A DNA stretch of 10,308 bases from DASRJX01 sp035649235 (GCA_035649235.1 DASRJX010000047.1:1-10308), one strand, 5' to 3'; shown: positions 1 through 6,707, counted from the first letter of the stretch. Notes: generated from the letters alone by a model not told the origin. Numbers and translations: made by a program.

Positions 1-103
1 CCTCACCGACATCCACGTTCGGCAGCCCGAGCACGTCCCGGAAGAAGGCGCGGTCCGCGTCGGGCTTCTTGCTATAGATGATGGAATGAGCACCGATGAT
101 CAT
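1..103 (-). CDS. VOC family (glyoxalase/bleomycin-resistance-like) protein, N-terminal fragment
   Basis: Only the first 34 residues are in the window; the gene runs off the left edge. The visible protein begins MIIGAHSIIYSKKPDADRAF and continues with FFRDVLGLPNVDVGE. This is the usual opening of a vicinal-oxygen-chelate fold: a first beta strand carrying a His (residue 6, the typical first metal-ligand position), then a helix with an aromatic FF-RDVLGLP motif. A purine-rich run of six G and two A lies about six bases before the ATG and serves as a ribosome binding site. The family includes glyoxalases, ring-cleavage dioxygenases and antibiotic-binding proteins; the substrate cannot be told from this piece. 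The gene is divergent from the lipoprotein gene that starts at 445. Confidence 0.8.
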   Translation of the reverse strand, partial: MIIGAHSIIYSKKPDADRAFFRDVLGLPNVDVGE

Positions 104-166
104 GATCGATTCCCCCCGGCCGGATGGCCCGTATCCTACGCCAGAACCGGTGTCCGATTCCCCGCA

Positions 167-194
167 GGACGTCCGTGACGGACGACAGTCGTCC
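167..194. promoter_or_regulatory. Cluster of overlapping palindromes, candidate regulator or enhancer binding site
   Basis: Three perfect inverted repeats overlap here. GGACGTCC is at 167-174. GTCCGT and ACGGAC flank one base at 171-183. GGACGAC and GTCGTCC flank one base at 180-194. The repeating GGAC/GTCC half-sites suggest a dimeric or oligomeric DNA-binding protein. The cluster is centred roughly 215 bases before the start predicted for the sigma-54-like promoter at 369-385, within or slightly beyond the usual range for an enhancer-binding protein. It could equally be an operator for the leftward VOC gene. Confidence 0.35.
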
Positions 195-368
195 AGCGCC
201 GCCGACACCCGGGAGGCCTCGAACGGAGTGGCGTCCTCTGGACACGGGGGCAATCAGCCCTCAGAGAGCCCCGATCGAGTGCTTCCGGACGGCCGATTTT
301 TCGGTAATCCATTGGGGTGGACGGCAATCCGGCAGATACCTGATGTCGTCGGGGTGAGACAACGTAGG

Positions 369-385
369 CTGGCACAGTTCATGCT
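369..385 (+). promoter_or_regulatory. Sigma-54-type (-24/-12) promoter of the lipoprotein gene
   Basis: The sequence CTGGCACAGTTCATGCT fits the sigma-54 consensus YTGGCACGNNNNTTGCW. The invariant GG (371-372) and GC (383-384) are both present at exactly the required spacing, and TGGCAC is intact. The mismatches are A for G after TGGCAC and A for the first T of TTGC. Transcription would begin near 396, giving an untranslated leader of about 50 bases before the ATG at 445. The match is seen directly; its use is inferred. Confidence 0.6.
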
Positions 386-444
386 CTGCGTGCGGCCCTC
401 AACAGAAATCTTTCAACGGCGGGGTCGGCCCCGCGGGAGGTCGC

Positions 445-1572
445 ATGAACCCAAGGAGAGGCACCTTGACGGTCCCAAGGAGTGGTCCGACCAGGTCCCC
501 TGGGGCCGGTCTTGTCGCCGTGGCGATCGCCGCGGTGATCGGCTATGGCGCCCTGGGCTGCGCGAGACCCGGACCGGGAACCGCGAAGAACACCGACGAG
601 CTGTTGAACCAACTGACCGAGGATCGTACCCAGATCGATACGACGTCGGACACTATGATGAAGCGGATCGAGATGTTCAACACTTCCCGCAAGCCGGGGG
701 AGCGGACCCTGCAGTTCAGCGAGATCTTCGCCCAGGATCTGAATCCCGAGCAGCGGGACATCCTGGACACTCTGGTGGAACAGGAGAAGGACGTTTCCTA
801 CAAGTCCCTGCTGCAGAAGATCATCACCGACCGGGACACGATCCGCGGCCTGCAGGAGAAGGTGATGCACCTGGAGCAGACGCTTCCCGATAAATTCGTG
901 GTCGCGAAGCGCGGTGACCGCCACCAGAGGCTGGCGATGGAGTATCTCACCAGTGAGGCGCACCTCGACGAGGCCAAGGCCAAGAGCCTGCTGAAGCAGG
1001 TCGATCAGACCGACGAGCTGGTGGCCGGCAACCAGGTGTGGTTCTTCTACGATCCGCAGAAGGACAACTTCCGGACCTACGTGACCCAGGGCGACGCCGG
1101 ACAGACGCCGGTCATGGTGCGCCGGGCCAACCAGAAGAAGCTCCTCAAGGAGCGGGACACTTACAAGTCCGAGCGCGACGTAGCGGAGGCGGAGGCCGTC
1201 TCCCTCGAGCAGGCCCGTTCCAGCCTCGAGAGCGAGCTCGCGACGAAGCAGAACAGCGTCTACTTCCACGCGGCCAGCAACGAGACTCTGAAGCAGCAGG
1301 GCGTCCTGAGCGGCGTGCTGAAGAAGCTGCAGGACGTCAAGAACGTCAACTTCGACGAGTCGATCGATCTGAGGCAGGGCACATCGATCAACCTGCTCCC
1401 CCAGAACTACGGACTGGAATCGATCCGCGCGGTGCGCGTGCTGCCCTCGATCTATCAGGAGGGCAGGGACTTCACCATCGAGACCGCCGAGGACTTTCGC
1501 AGCGCCCGGGTCGTCATCCTCGACCCGGACGTTTTCAAGGGCAAGGAGGTTCTGATCGCCATCGGCGGCTGA
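445..1572 (+). CDS. Predicted lipoprotein with coiled coils and a degenerate LysM-like segment
   Basis: The 375-residue product starts at an ATG four bases after GGGAGG. Residues 1-20 are Arg-rich, 21-34 are hydrophobic, and the segment ends in ALGC, so Cys39 is the likely lipidation site of an exported lipoprotein. Residues about 103-148 and 225-270 have heptad-like, charged Glu/Lys/Leu patterning typical of coiled coils. Between them, residues about 151-203 (FVVAKRGDRHQRLA at the start, AGNQVWFFYDP at the end) resemble a stretched LysM module, a peptidoglycan-binding fold; this is a weak match. The C-terminal 100 residues look beta-rich and I do not recognise them. A cell-wall-linked structural or scaffolding role is inference. 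The gene has its own promoter region with a sigma-54-like element and is followed by a strong hairpin, so it is probably monocistronic. Confidence 0.85.
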   Translation: MNPRRGTLTVPRSGPTRSPGAGLVAVAIAAVIGYGALGCARPGPGTAKNTDELLNQLTEDRTQIDTTSDTMMKRIEMFNTSRKPGERTLQFSEIFAQDLNPEQRDILDTLVEQEKDVSYKSLLQKIITDRDTIRGLQEKVMHLEQTLPDKFVVAKRGDRHQRLAMEYLTSEAHLDEAKAKSLLKQVDQTDELVAGNQVWFFYDPQKDNFRTYVTQGDAGQTPVMVRRANQKKLLKERDTYKSERDVAEAEAVSLEQARSSLESELATKQNSVYFHAASNETLKQQGVLSGVLKKLQDVKNVNFDESIDLRQGTSINLLPQNYGLESIRAVRVLPSIYQEGRDFTIETAEDFRSARVVILDPDVFKGKEVLIAIGG

Positions 1573-1644
1573 ACCTCGCCCCCTCGGGTGGTGCCCGCCG
1601 TCTTCGTTGGGTGCGGAGGGCGCGCGTCATCCGCGGATAGATCA

Positions 1645-1684
1645 ACGGCCCCGGGCGACCACGACTTGGATCGCCCGGGGCCGT
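1645..1684. terminator. Strong hairpin terminator between convergent genes
   Basis: A perfect 14-bp stem, ACGGCCCCGGGCGA at 1645-1658 and its complement at 1671-1684, encloses a 12-base loop. It sits 72 bases after the lipoprotein stop and 7 bases after the stop of the converging protease gene, so it can serve both strands. Neither side has a proper T tract, so it is a strong-hairpin type rather than a textbook intrinsic terminator. Confidence 0.75.
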
Positions 1685-1691
1685 GCTGTCT

Positions 1692-2513
1692 CTACGGCCA
1701 GCCATCGCGCGCGTCCCGCGCGCGCATCCTGATGAGACAGTAGCCGGCGCACGTCCAGAGGAGCGCCACTGAGACCCACGCCACGGGCGACGCGCTCAGG
1801 GCGAAGACGCTCGTCGCGCCCGGCGTGGCCGACGGCACGATGTCCTTCGTGTTGTTGACTGCGGCGTGCATCAGCATCGTCATGAGCAGGCTCCCGCCGG
1901 TGCGCCAGTAGAGCCACGTCATGGCGACCGAGATCGCGGTCGCGCTCGCCAGGTAGAGGGGGAACGACTGGCCGACCGTGTCTCCGCCCCCGATGAAGAA
2001 GAGCGGCAGGTGCCAGCAGGCCCAGATCACTCCCAGGACGATGCCTGCGGGCCCCGGCCCGAGACGCCTCGCCAGGGGGGAGAGCGCGTAGCCGCGCCAT
2101 CCGATCTCCTCGCCCGCCTGCACCGGCGTCGAGACGACGATCCCCAGCGCCATGAGGAGCGGTGACTCCTGACCGAACCGTGGCCACGCCCCGGTGCCGA
2201 GCCGGATCAGGAGCGCCGCGGCCAGCTTGATCGCCGCCATGTAGGCGACCGCGAACAGGAGCCACCTCGCCTTGGTTGGCCAAATCATGAGGCGTCCGAG
2301 GAGCGCCGACGTCCCCGCGCGCCCGCCGGCCCGTCCGGTCAGGGAGAGGGCGACGATCGACGGAGCGAAGACGCCAAGGTAGAAGATGGGCCCCGCGAGC
2401 ATCGACCATCCGGGAGAGCCAGGCGCCGCCCCGCGCGACAGGGCGGTCGCGCCGGCCCAGCAGATCCAGGACAGGATGTAGGTGAGACCGAAGAACCGGA
2501 GCAGCGGCCCCAT
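1692..2513 (-). CDS. CPBP-family intramembrane metalloprotease (CAAX protease/Abi-like)
   Basis: The 273-residue, strongly hydrophobic protein has about seven or eight membrane segments. It carries the three hallmark motifs of the CPBP family: EExGWRGY at residues 135-142 (Glu135 and Glu136), WHLPLFF with His168, and HAAVNN with His216 and Asn220. In characterised members (Rce1 and relatives) these Glu, His and Asn residues line a metal-dependent site inside the membrane that cuts peptide bonds. Bacterial members act in protein maturation, bacteriocin immunity or unknown roles, and the substrate cannot be predicted here. The ATG lies six bases after the stop of the phosphoesterase gene and lacks a clear ribosome binding site, which suggests translational coupling. 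It is the last gene of the inferred operon. The C-terminal codons contain a CG-alternating inverted repeat at 1706-1724. Confidence 0.9.
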   Translation of the reverse strand: MGPLLRFFGLTYILSWICWAGATALSRGAAPGSPGWSMLAGPIFYLGVFAPSIVALSLTGRAGGRAGTSALLGRLMIWPTKARWLLFAVAYMAAIKLAAALLIRLGTGAWPRFGQESPLLMALGIVVSTPVQAGEEIGWRGYALSPLARRLGPGPAGIVLGVIWACWHLPLFFIGGGDTVGQSFPLYLASATAISVAMTWLYWRTGGSLLMTMLMHAAVNNTKDIVPSATPGATSVFALSASPVAWVSVALLWTCAGYCLIRMRARDARDGWP

Positions 2514-2519
2514 GCCCGG

Positions 2520-2993
2520 TTATACGTGCAGCGTGACCATCTCGGGTTCCATAGAACTGCCTGCGATGCGCAGTCGCGCCAGGCTGACGGGCAGCGTGAA
2601 GCGTCGCGGGCCGGCGGACCCCGGGTTGAGGTAGAGCACGCCGCGACGCCGCTCCGACTTCGGCACGTGGGAGTGGCCGGAGACGACGACCTGGAACCCC
2701 GCCGCGGCGGGATCGAGGTCGAGCTCCGCCAGGTTGTGCAGCAGGTAGATTGAGACCCCGCCGACCTGGACCACGTCGGTTTCCGGCAGCCCGCGGGTCC
2801 AGGGATCGCGGTCGTTGTTGCCGCGCACCGCCTTGACCGGTGCTATCTCCTCCAGCCGGGGGATGACCTCGGGGGCGCCGATGTCTCCGGCGTGGAGGAT
2901 CAGCTCGACGCCGAGCAGGGCTGCCAACGCCTCGTCGCGGACGAGTCCGTGGGTGTCGGAGATCACCCCGACCAGGTAGCCGCCGCCGGTCAT
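2520..2993 (-). CDS. YfcE/MJ0936-type metallophosphoesterase
   Basis: The 157-residue product matches the usual length of small calcineurin-like phosphodiesterases of the YfcE type. The metal-binding motifs appear in order: DTH (Asp13, His15), GDIG (Asp37), GNND (residues 58-61), His86 in LLHN, and GHSH (residues 106-109), followed by LNPGS (residues 122-126). In the family these bind two metal ions, often manganese, and hydrolyse phosphodiester bonds in the cytoplasm; the natural substrate is mostly unknown. The chosen ATG puts the first beta strand (YLVGVISDTHG) directly after the N-terminus. A longer open frame reaches further upstream but overlaps the DUF1801 gene and is not family-like. 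The gene starts five bases after that gene's stop and ends six bases before the protease start, so it is clearly cotranscribed. Confidence 0.93.
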   Translation of the reverse strand: MTGGGYLVGVISDTHGLVRDEALAALLGVELILHAGDIGAPEVIPRLEEIAPVKAVRGNNDRDPWTRGLPETDVVQVGGVSIYLLHNLAELDLDPAAAGFQVVVSGHSHVPKSERRRGVLYLNPGSAGPRRFTLPVSLARLRIAGSSMEPEMVTLHV

Positions 2994-2998
2994 GGCGC

Positions 2999-3457
2999 TC
3001 AGCGTCCGCGCGCCGCGCGGGCCGCCGCGGTACGACGGCGTGCGCTCTTGGTCGCCGGGCGGCGCCGTGATGCCCGGGCACCCGCGCGCTTCGTCGTCGG
3101 GCGGGTCCCGGCCGCGTTCGCGGCGATACGGGCCTTCACGATCTTCCGCACCAGGGTGCCGGGCAGCGGCTTGTCCGCCTGGAAGCGGATGGTGCCCTTG
3201 GCGGTGTCGAAGGCCCGGAGCTCCTTCTTGAAGGCTCCCACGATGGAGCCCGGATAGAAGGCGCAGTGGCTCACCGCCCCTCCGAAGGCGACGAGCATCC
3301 GTCCTCCGAGACGGAAGGCGGGGAGCTGGTAGCTGATGCACTCCTCAACTCCGGGTGCTGCCGCATGGATCTCCCGGCGCAGTCTTTGGAGCGCGGCCCG
3401 CTTGTCCTCGCTGAGGCGCGCGAGATAGTCGTCGATGTTCCTGGGCTTCGGTCCCAT
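2999..3457 (-). CDS. DUF1801 (YdhG-like) protein with a basic, histone-like C-terminal tail
   Basis: The 152-residue product has a DUF1801 core at about residues 5-110. It includes IDDYLARLSEDKRAALQRLR near the N-terminus, then CISYQLPAFRLGGRMLVAF, HCAFYPGS and GTIRFQADKPLP. The family covers small cytoplasmic proteins related to B. subtilis YdhG (a frataxin-like iron-chaperone proposal); its function is poorly settled. Residues about 109-152 form an Arg/Lys/Ala/Thr-rich tail unlike the core and reminiscent of histone H1-type tails, which suggests nucleic-acid binding (inference). An ATG 15 bases upstream overlaps the stop of the preceding gene, but AAGGAG lies six bases before the ATG at 3457, so that start is chosen. 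The gene is tightly packed with the phosphoesterase and the PLP enzyme. Confidence 0.85.
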   Translation of the reverse strand: MGPKPRNIDDYLARLSEDKRAALQRLRREIHAAAPGVEECISYQLPAFRLGGRMLVAFGGAVSHCAFYPGSIVGAFKKELRAFDTAKGTIRFQADKPLPGTLVRKIVKARIAANAAGTRPTTKRAGARASRRRPATKSARRRTAAARAARGR

Positions 3458-3468
3458 GGTTTTCTCCT

Positions 3469-4389
3469 TCATCCGGCGTACAGCGGCGTGCTCAGGTACT
3501 TCATCCCCGAATCGACCGCGATGGTCACCACCGTCTGCTCGGGGCCCAGGCGGCCGGCCAGCCGCAACGCGGCGGCCAGGTTGGCGCCCGTGGAGGTTCC
3601 GGCGAAAACACCCTCCTCCCGGGCGAGCCGGCGGGCGGTCGCCATCGCCTCCTCGGTCGAGACCGTCTGGATCTCGTCGGCGAGCCCGTCGGTCCAGAGC
3701 GGCACCTTGAACCCGGCGCCCGTGCCTTCGATCCGGTGCGAGCCGCTCGGCCGGCCCGACAGCACCGCGGACTCCTCGGGCTCCACCGCGACGATGCGCA
3801 CGGTCTTGTCGAGGGCCCGCAGGCGGGTCGCGATCCCCCGCAGCGACCCGGCCGTGCCGACGCACTGGACGAAGGCGCTCACCGGCCCCTTGGTCTGCTC
3901 CCGGATCTCGTCCGCCATCCGTTCGTAGATCGGCAGCGGATCTACATTGTTCAGCTGGTCCGTCAGGCAGGACCCTGGTGCAGCGGCCAGTTTCTTCGCG
4001 GTCTCGATCATCTCGAGCGTCAGCGTCTTCGTCGTCCCTCCTGTCGGGCTCGGTATGAGGGTGAGCCTGGCGCCGAGTGCTTGCATGTGATCCCGCTTCT
4101 CCTTGCTGAAGGCGTCGGAGGTCACGATCTGGAGCGGGATCCGCCTGGCCGCGCAGACGAAGGCGAGCGACACGCCGGTGCTGCCGCCGGTGTACTCGAC
4201 CACGGAGCCGCCCGGCCGCAGCCGGCCGTCCTTTTCGGCCGCCTCGACCATCGCCAGCGCCATGCGGTCTTTCATGCTGCCCGTCGGGTTCTCGTACTCC
4301 AGCTTGAGGAGGATCCGGGCGCTCCCCTCCGGGACGATGTGCCGCAGCGGCAGAAGCCTCGTGCGGCCGATCATGTCGAGGACGGTCAT
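3469..4389 (-). CDS. PLP-dependent cysteine-synthase-family protein
   Basis: The 306-residue product is a fold-type II PLP enzyme related to CysK, CysM and cystathionine beta-synthase. NPTGSMKDR contains Lys40, the expected Schiff-base lysine. EYTGGSTG at residues 65-72 occupies the place of the substrate-carboxylate loop (TSGNTG in CysK). VGTAGSLRG around residues 177-185 is the phosphate-binding glycine loop, and DSGMKYLST near the C-terminus is the typical closing motif. Family enzymes replace the side group of O-acetylserine or a similar substrate with sulfide or another nucleophile. The Asn-to-Ser change in the carboxylate loop places it in a CysK-like side branch, so calling it a true cysteine synthase is not safe. 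The start ATG follows GGGAGGGT at good spacing; a longer frame upstream lacks family features. Its stop lies 11 bases before the DUF1801 start. Confidence 0.9.
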   Translation of the reverse strand: MTVLDMIGRTRLLPLRHIVPEGSARILLKLEYENPTGSMKDRMALAMVEAAEKDGRLRPGGSVVEYTGGSTGVSLAFVCAARRIPLQIVTSDAFSKEKRDHMQALGARLTLIPSPTGGTTKTLTLEMIETAKKLAAAPGSCLTDQLNNVDPLPIYERMADEIREQTKGPVSAFVQCVGTAGSLRGIATRLRALDKTVRIVAVEPEESAVLSGRPSGSHRIEGTGAGFKVPLWTDGLADEIQTVSTEEAMATARRLAREEGVFAGTSTGANLAAALRLAGRLGPEQTVVTIAVDSGMKYLSTPLYAG

Positions 4390-4439
4390 GGCCACCCTCC
4401 CGTCGTGAGCGCGCGCCGTCGCTGGCGCCGCCCGGCCCC

Positions 4440-4787
4440 TCATACTGCGCGGCGGAGATAGAGCGCCGCTACCACGAAGGCGATTCCAGTGTAGACGATC
4501 GGCTGGAAGACGCGAATGGCATGCGCCCCGCTGAGCCCGCCCAGGCGCGTCATGACGATCGCGACCATCGCGCAGAGGGCCCAGATCACGAACATCGAGA
4601 ACGCGTGCGAGCGCAGCGTCCACAGCGCCTGCGCCGCGACGAATCCCAGGGCCGCGAGCAGGACCGACACGATCAGGACGGCGCGGCCCCGGTGCGCCAC
4701 CGGATACGTCAGAGCCTGATGCAGCGTCCAGAGCGAGAACCCGAGAAGGGCGACTGCGATCAGCGTCACCCCGATCGGCCGGCTCAT
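4440..4787 (-). CDS. Small four-helix membrane protein of unknown function
   Basis: The 115-residue product shows four hydrophobic stretches at about residues 5-25, 36-56, 62-82 and 91-110, ending in Arg-Arg. It is probably a small inner-membrane protein with both ends in the cytoplasm. I do not recognise a family; many short proteins of this type are annotated only as DUFs. The gene sits 38 bases after the FAD oxidase and 50 bases before the PLP enzyme, in the same direction. The ribosome binding site before the ATG is weak. Its coding status is supported by its packing in the operon and by the regular hydrophobic pattern. Confidence 0.75.
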   Translation of the reverse strand: MSRPIGVTLIAVALLGFSLWTLHQALTYPVAHRGRAVLIVSVLLAALGFVAAQALWTLRSHAFSMFVIWALCAMVAIVMTRLGGLSGAHAIRVFQPIVYTGIAFVVAALYLRRAV

Positions 4788-4825
4788 GCCATCTGTTGGG
4801 GCATGCAGTCAGGTCGGCCGTGCCG

Positions 4826-6211
4826 TCAGGCGGGCTTGATGTTCTGGTTCACGCGGAACAGGTTCCCCGGGTCGTACTGGCGCTTCACGCGGGCGAGGCG
4901 GTCGTAGTTCGCTCCGTAGGCGGAGCGCACCCGATCCCCTTCGTCGGCGGTGAGGAAGTTGATGTAGGCGCCCCCGCTGGCGAAGGGAGCCGAAGCCTGG
5001 AAGAAGTCGCGCGCCCAGGCGATGCCGCGCGCGTCCTCGGCCGCGGTGTCCCAGCGGCCGTGGACGTTCATGACGTACAGCGCGTCGCGGTGGCCGTAGG
5101 CGGCCGCGTCCGGTGCCTGCCGCGTCGTGGCGCCGCCGATGGCGCCGAAGAAGATCTCGCACTGCGGCGACGGCAGTTTGCCGAGAGACGCGACGACGGC
5201 GTCGAACAGGGCGTCGGGGAGGCTGGTGAAATTGTGCGACTTCCAGTAGTTGCGCGCGCCGGCCGTGAGCAGCGGGTCGAAGGCCTGCTGCCAGGCGGTG
5301 TACGGCTGCATGCCGATGTGCTCCCCGACGGGCTTGCCGAACGCGCGCAGGGGCGCGATGAGCTTTTCTCCCTGCTTCGGGTCTCCCGCGTAGAACACCG
5401 CCAGCGCCGCGATCCCCTTGCCGTGCGCGTCCGCGGGGAGGAACGGCAGGGGAGGCGCCAGGCGCAGGACGGTCCAGACGGTCAGCTCGTCCGGCGCCTG
5501 CTTCATGAAGTCGCGGTACTGCTTCAGGACGGACTTCGCCTCGGACATCGGGTAGACGATGAGCCCGCTCAGCACCTCCGGGCCGACGGGGTGCAGCCGG
5601 TACTCGAAGCGCGTGACGACGCCGAAGTTGCCGCCGCCCCCGCGCAGCGCCCAGAACAGATCGGGGTGCTCTTTGGCGCTGGCCTTCACCGCCTCGCCGG
5701 CCGCCGTCACGACCTCGACCGACTCCAGGTTGTCGATGGTCATGCCGTACTTGCGGCTGAGCCAGCCAAACCCGCCTCCCAGCGTCAGCCCGGCGAGGCC
5801 CGTGGTGGAGTTGATGCCGACCGGCGTGGCAAGGCCGTGGGCCTGCGTGGCGGCGTCGAGATCGGCGAGCGTCGCGCCCCCTTCGATGGTGACGCGGCGC
5901 GCCTTGGCGTCGACCTTCGCCGCCTTCATCCGCGACAGGTCGATCACCAGGCCGCCGTCGCACAGGGCGTTGCCGGCGATGTTGTGCCCGCCGCCGCGGA
6001 TCGCCAGCAGGACCCCGTTGTCCCGCGCGAAGTTGACCGCCTGCACGACGTCCGGCGTCCCGGCGCAGCGCGCGATGGCCCCCGGCCGCTTGTCGATGGT
6101 CGCGTTCCAGATCTGGCGCGCGCTCTCGTAGGCCTCCTCACCCGGGAGCAGGACCTCCCCCTGGATCTGGCGCTTCAGCTCCTCGATCTTGTTGGCTGGC
6201 AACGGCGACAT
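4826..6211 (-). CDS. FAD-binding oxidoreductase of the berberine-bridge (BBE-like) type
   Basis: The 461-residue product fits the family length. The PCMH-type FAD-binding half spans residues about 40-210: IRGGGHN with His76, the expected 8-alpha-histidyl FAD attachment site, then GLVIDLS, GINSTTGLAGLTLGGGFGWL around residues 132-151, and LRGGGGNFGVVT around 189-200. The C-terminal BBE domain ends in YDPGNLFRVNQNIKP. The second attachment cysteine seen in bicovalent members is absent from the GINSTTGLAG segment, so attachment should be through His only. Such enzymes oxidise alcohols, sugars or amines with oxygen or another acceptor; the substrate here is unknown. No signal peptide is seen, so it is probably cytoplasmic. 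GGAGGAG just before the ATG at 6211 decides the start over a longer frame. It follows the VOC gene by 55 bases. Confidence 0.93.
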   Translation of the reverse strand: MSPLPANKIEELKRQIQGEVLLPGEEAYESARQIWNATIDKRPGAIARCAGTPDVVQAVNFARDNGVLLAIRGGGHNIAGNALCDGGLVIDLSRMKAAKVDAKARRVTIEGGATLADLDAATQAHGLATPVGINSTTGLAGLTLGGGFGWLSRKYGMTIDNLESVEVVTAAGEAVKASAKEHPDLFWALRGGGGNFGVVTRFEYRLHPVGPEVLSGLIVYPMSEAKSVLKQYRDFMKQAPDELTVWTVLRLAPPLPFLPADAHGKGIAALAVFYAGDPKQGEKLIAPLRAFGKPVGEHIGMQPYTAWQQAFDPLLTAGARNYWKSHNFTSLPDALFDAVVASLGKLPSPQCEIFFGAIGGATTRQAPDAAAYGHRDALYVMNVHGRWDTAAEDARGIAWARDFFQASAPFASGGAYINFLTADEGDRVRSAYGANYDRLARVKRQYDPGNLFRVNQNIKPA

Positions 6212-6266
6212 GTCTCCTCCTCGGCTGGTGTCCCGGTCCCCCTGGGAATTGAAGGCAGGGAGTCTA

Positions 6267-6707
6267 TCAGGGCTTCGCGACCTTGGCACCCCAGGCCTCG
6301 GGGGCGACGTCCTTGACCGACTGGGAGAAGGTCCAACGGTGGCCGCCCGGATCCTCCGCCGTGTACTGCCGCTCCCCGAACGGCTGATCCGCCGGCGGCG
6401 ACACGATGCGCGCGCCGCCGCGCCGCGACGACTCGAAGTGCGCGTCCACGTCCTCGACGTGCACGGTGACGTACTGGCTGACCTCGCCCGCGCGCGGCGG
6501 CCGGAACTCGCCCCCCTGCCGCCCCAGCATCAGCGCGCACTCGGCCACCTCCAGCTGCGCGTGCATGACCACGCCGGCCGGCGTCGCCATGCGCAGGCGC
6601 TCCTTGAAGCCGAACGTCTTGCAGAGCCAGTCGACCGCCGCCCCGACGTCCTCGTAGACGAGGATCGGCACCACGGTCGCCTTCGGCGCGGAGCGGTTCG
6701 TCACCAT
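6267..6707 (-). CDS. VOC-family (PhnB/glyoxalase-like) protein
   Basis: The 146-residue product is a full vicinal-oxygen-chelate protein with two beta-alpha-beta-beta-beta modules. The first holds VPILVYEDVGAAVDWLCKTF and GFKERLRM; the second holds VTVHVEDVDAHFESSRRGGA and GERQYTAEDPGGHRWTFSQS, the closing signature of PhnB-like proteins. These proteins bind metals or small molecules; many are of unknown function. A GTG six bases upstream is also in frame, but GGAGG overlaps that codon and is correctly spaced from the ATG at 6707, which is therefore the start. It is the first gene of the inferred seven-gene operon, with a TATAAT box about 57 bases upstream. It is not a close copy of the VOC protein at the left edge. 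Confidence 0.92.
   Translation of the reverse strand: MVTNRSAPKATVVPILVYEDVGAAVDWLCKTFGFKERLRMATPAGVVMHAQLEVAECALMLGRQGGEFRPPRAGEVSQYVTVHVEDVDAHFESSRRGGARIVSPPADQPFGERQYTAEDPGGHRWTFSQSVKDVAPEAWGAKVAKP

Larger units (their letters stand above)
104..444. other. Divergent intergenic region between a VOC gene and a lipoprotein gene
   Basis: This 341-base stretch has no convincing gene. Open frames in it lack ribosome binding sites and look like random GC-rich shadows. It holds a cluster of overlapping palindromes at 167-194, a sigma-54-type element at 369-385 and, just before the lipoprotein ribosome binding site, a 6-bp GC stem with a tetraloop at 419-434. No confident sigma-70 promoter was found for the leftward VOC gene; TAGGAT on the minus strand near 131-136 is the nearest -10-like hexamer and has no good partner. 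Confidence 0.7.

Noticed and set aside
136..375. Minus-strand 79-codon frame in the divergent intergenic region
   Set aside because: It starts at a GTG with no ribosome binding site and overlaps the sigma-54-like element; composition is that of random GC-rich sequence.
379..1269. Minus-strand open frame of 296 codons opposite the lipoprotein
   Set aside because: The plus-strand frame has a ribosome binding site, lipobox and coiled coils; the antisense translation is low-complexity Leu/Val/Arg with no family features.
1642..3081. Minus-strand open frame of 479 codons crossing the protease and phosphoesterase genes
   Set aside because: It is in a different frame from both recognised genes, runs through the terminator hairpin and is Arg/Pro-rich filler.
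4796..6316. Plus-strand open frame of 506 codons opposite the BBE-type oxidase
   Set aside because: It is the antisense of a clear enzyme gene, is rich in Arg/Gly/Val with no domain, and is a common product of GC-rich third-position bias.
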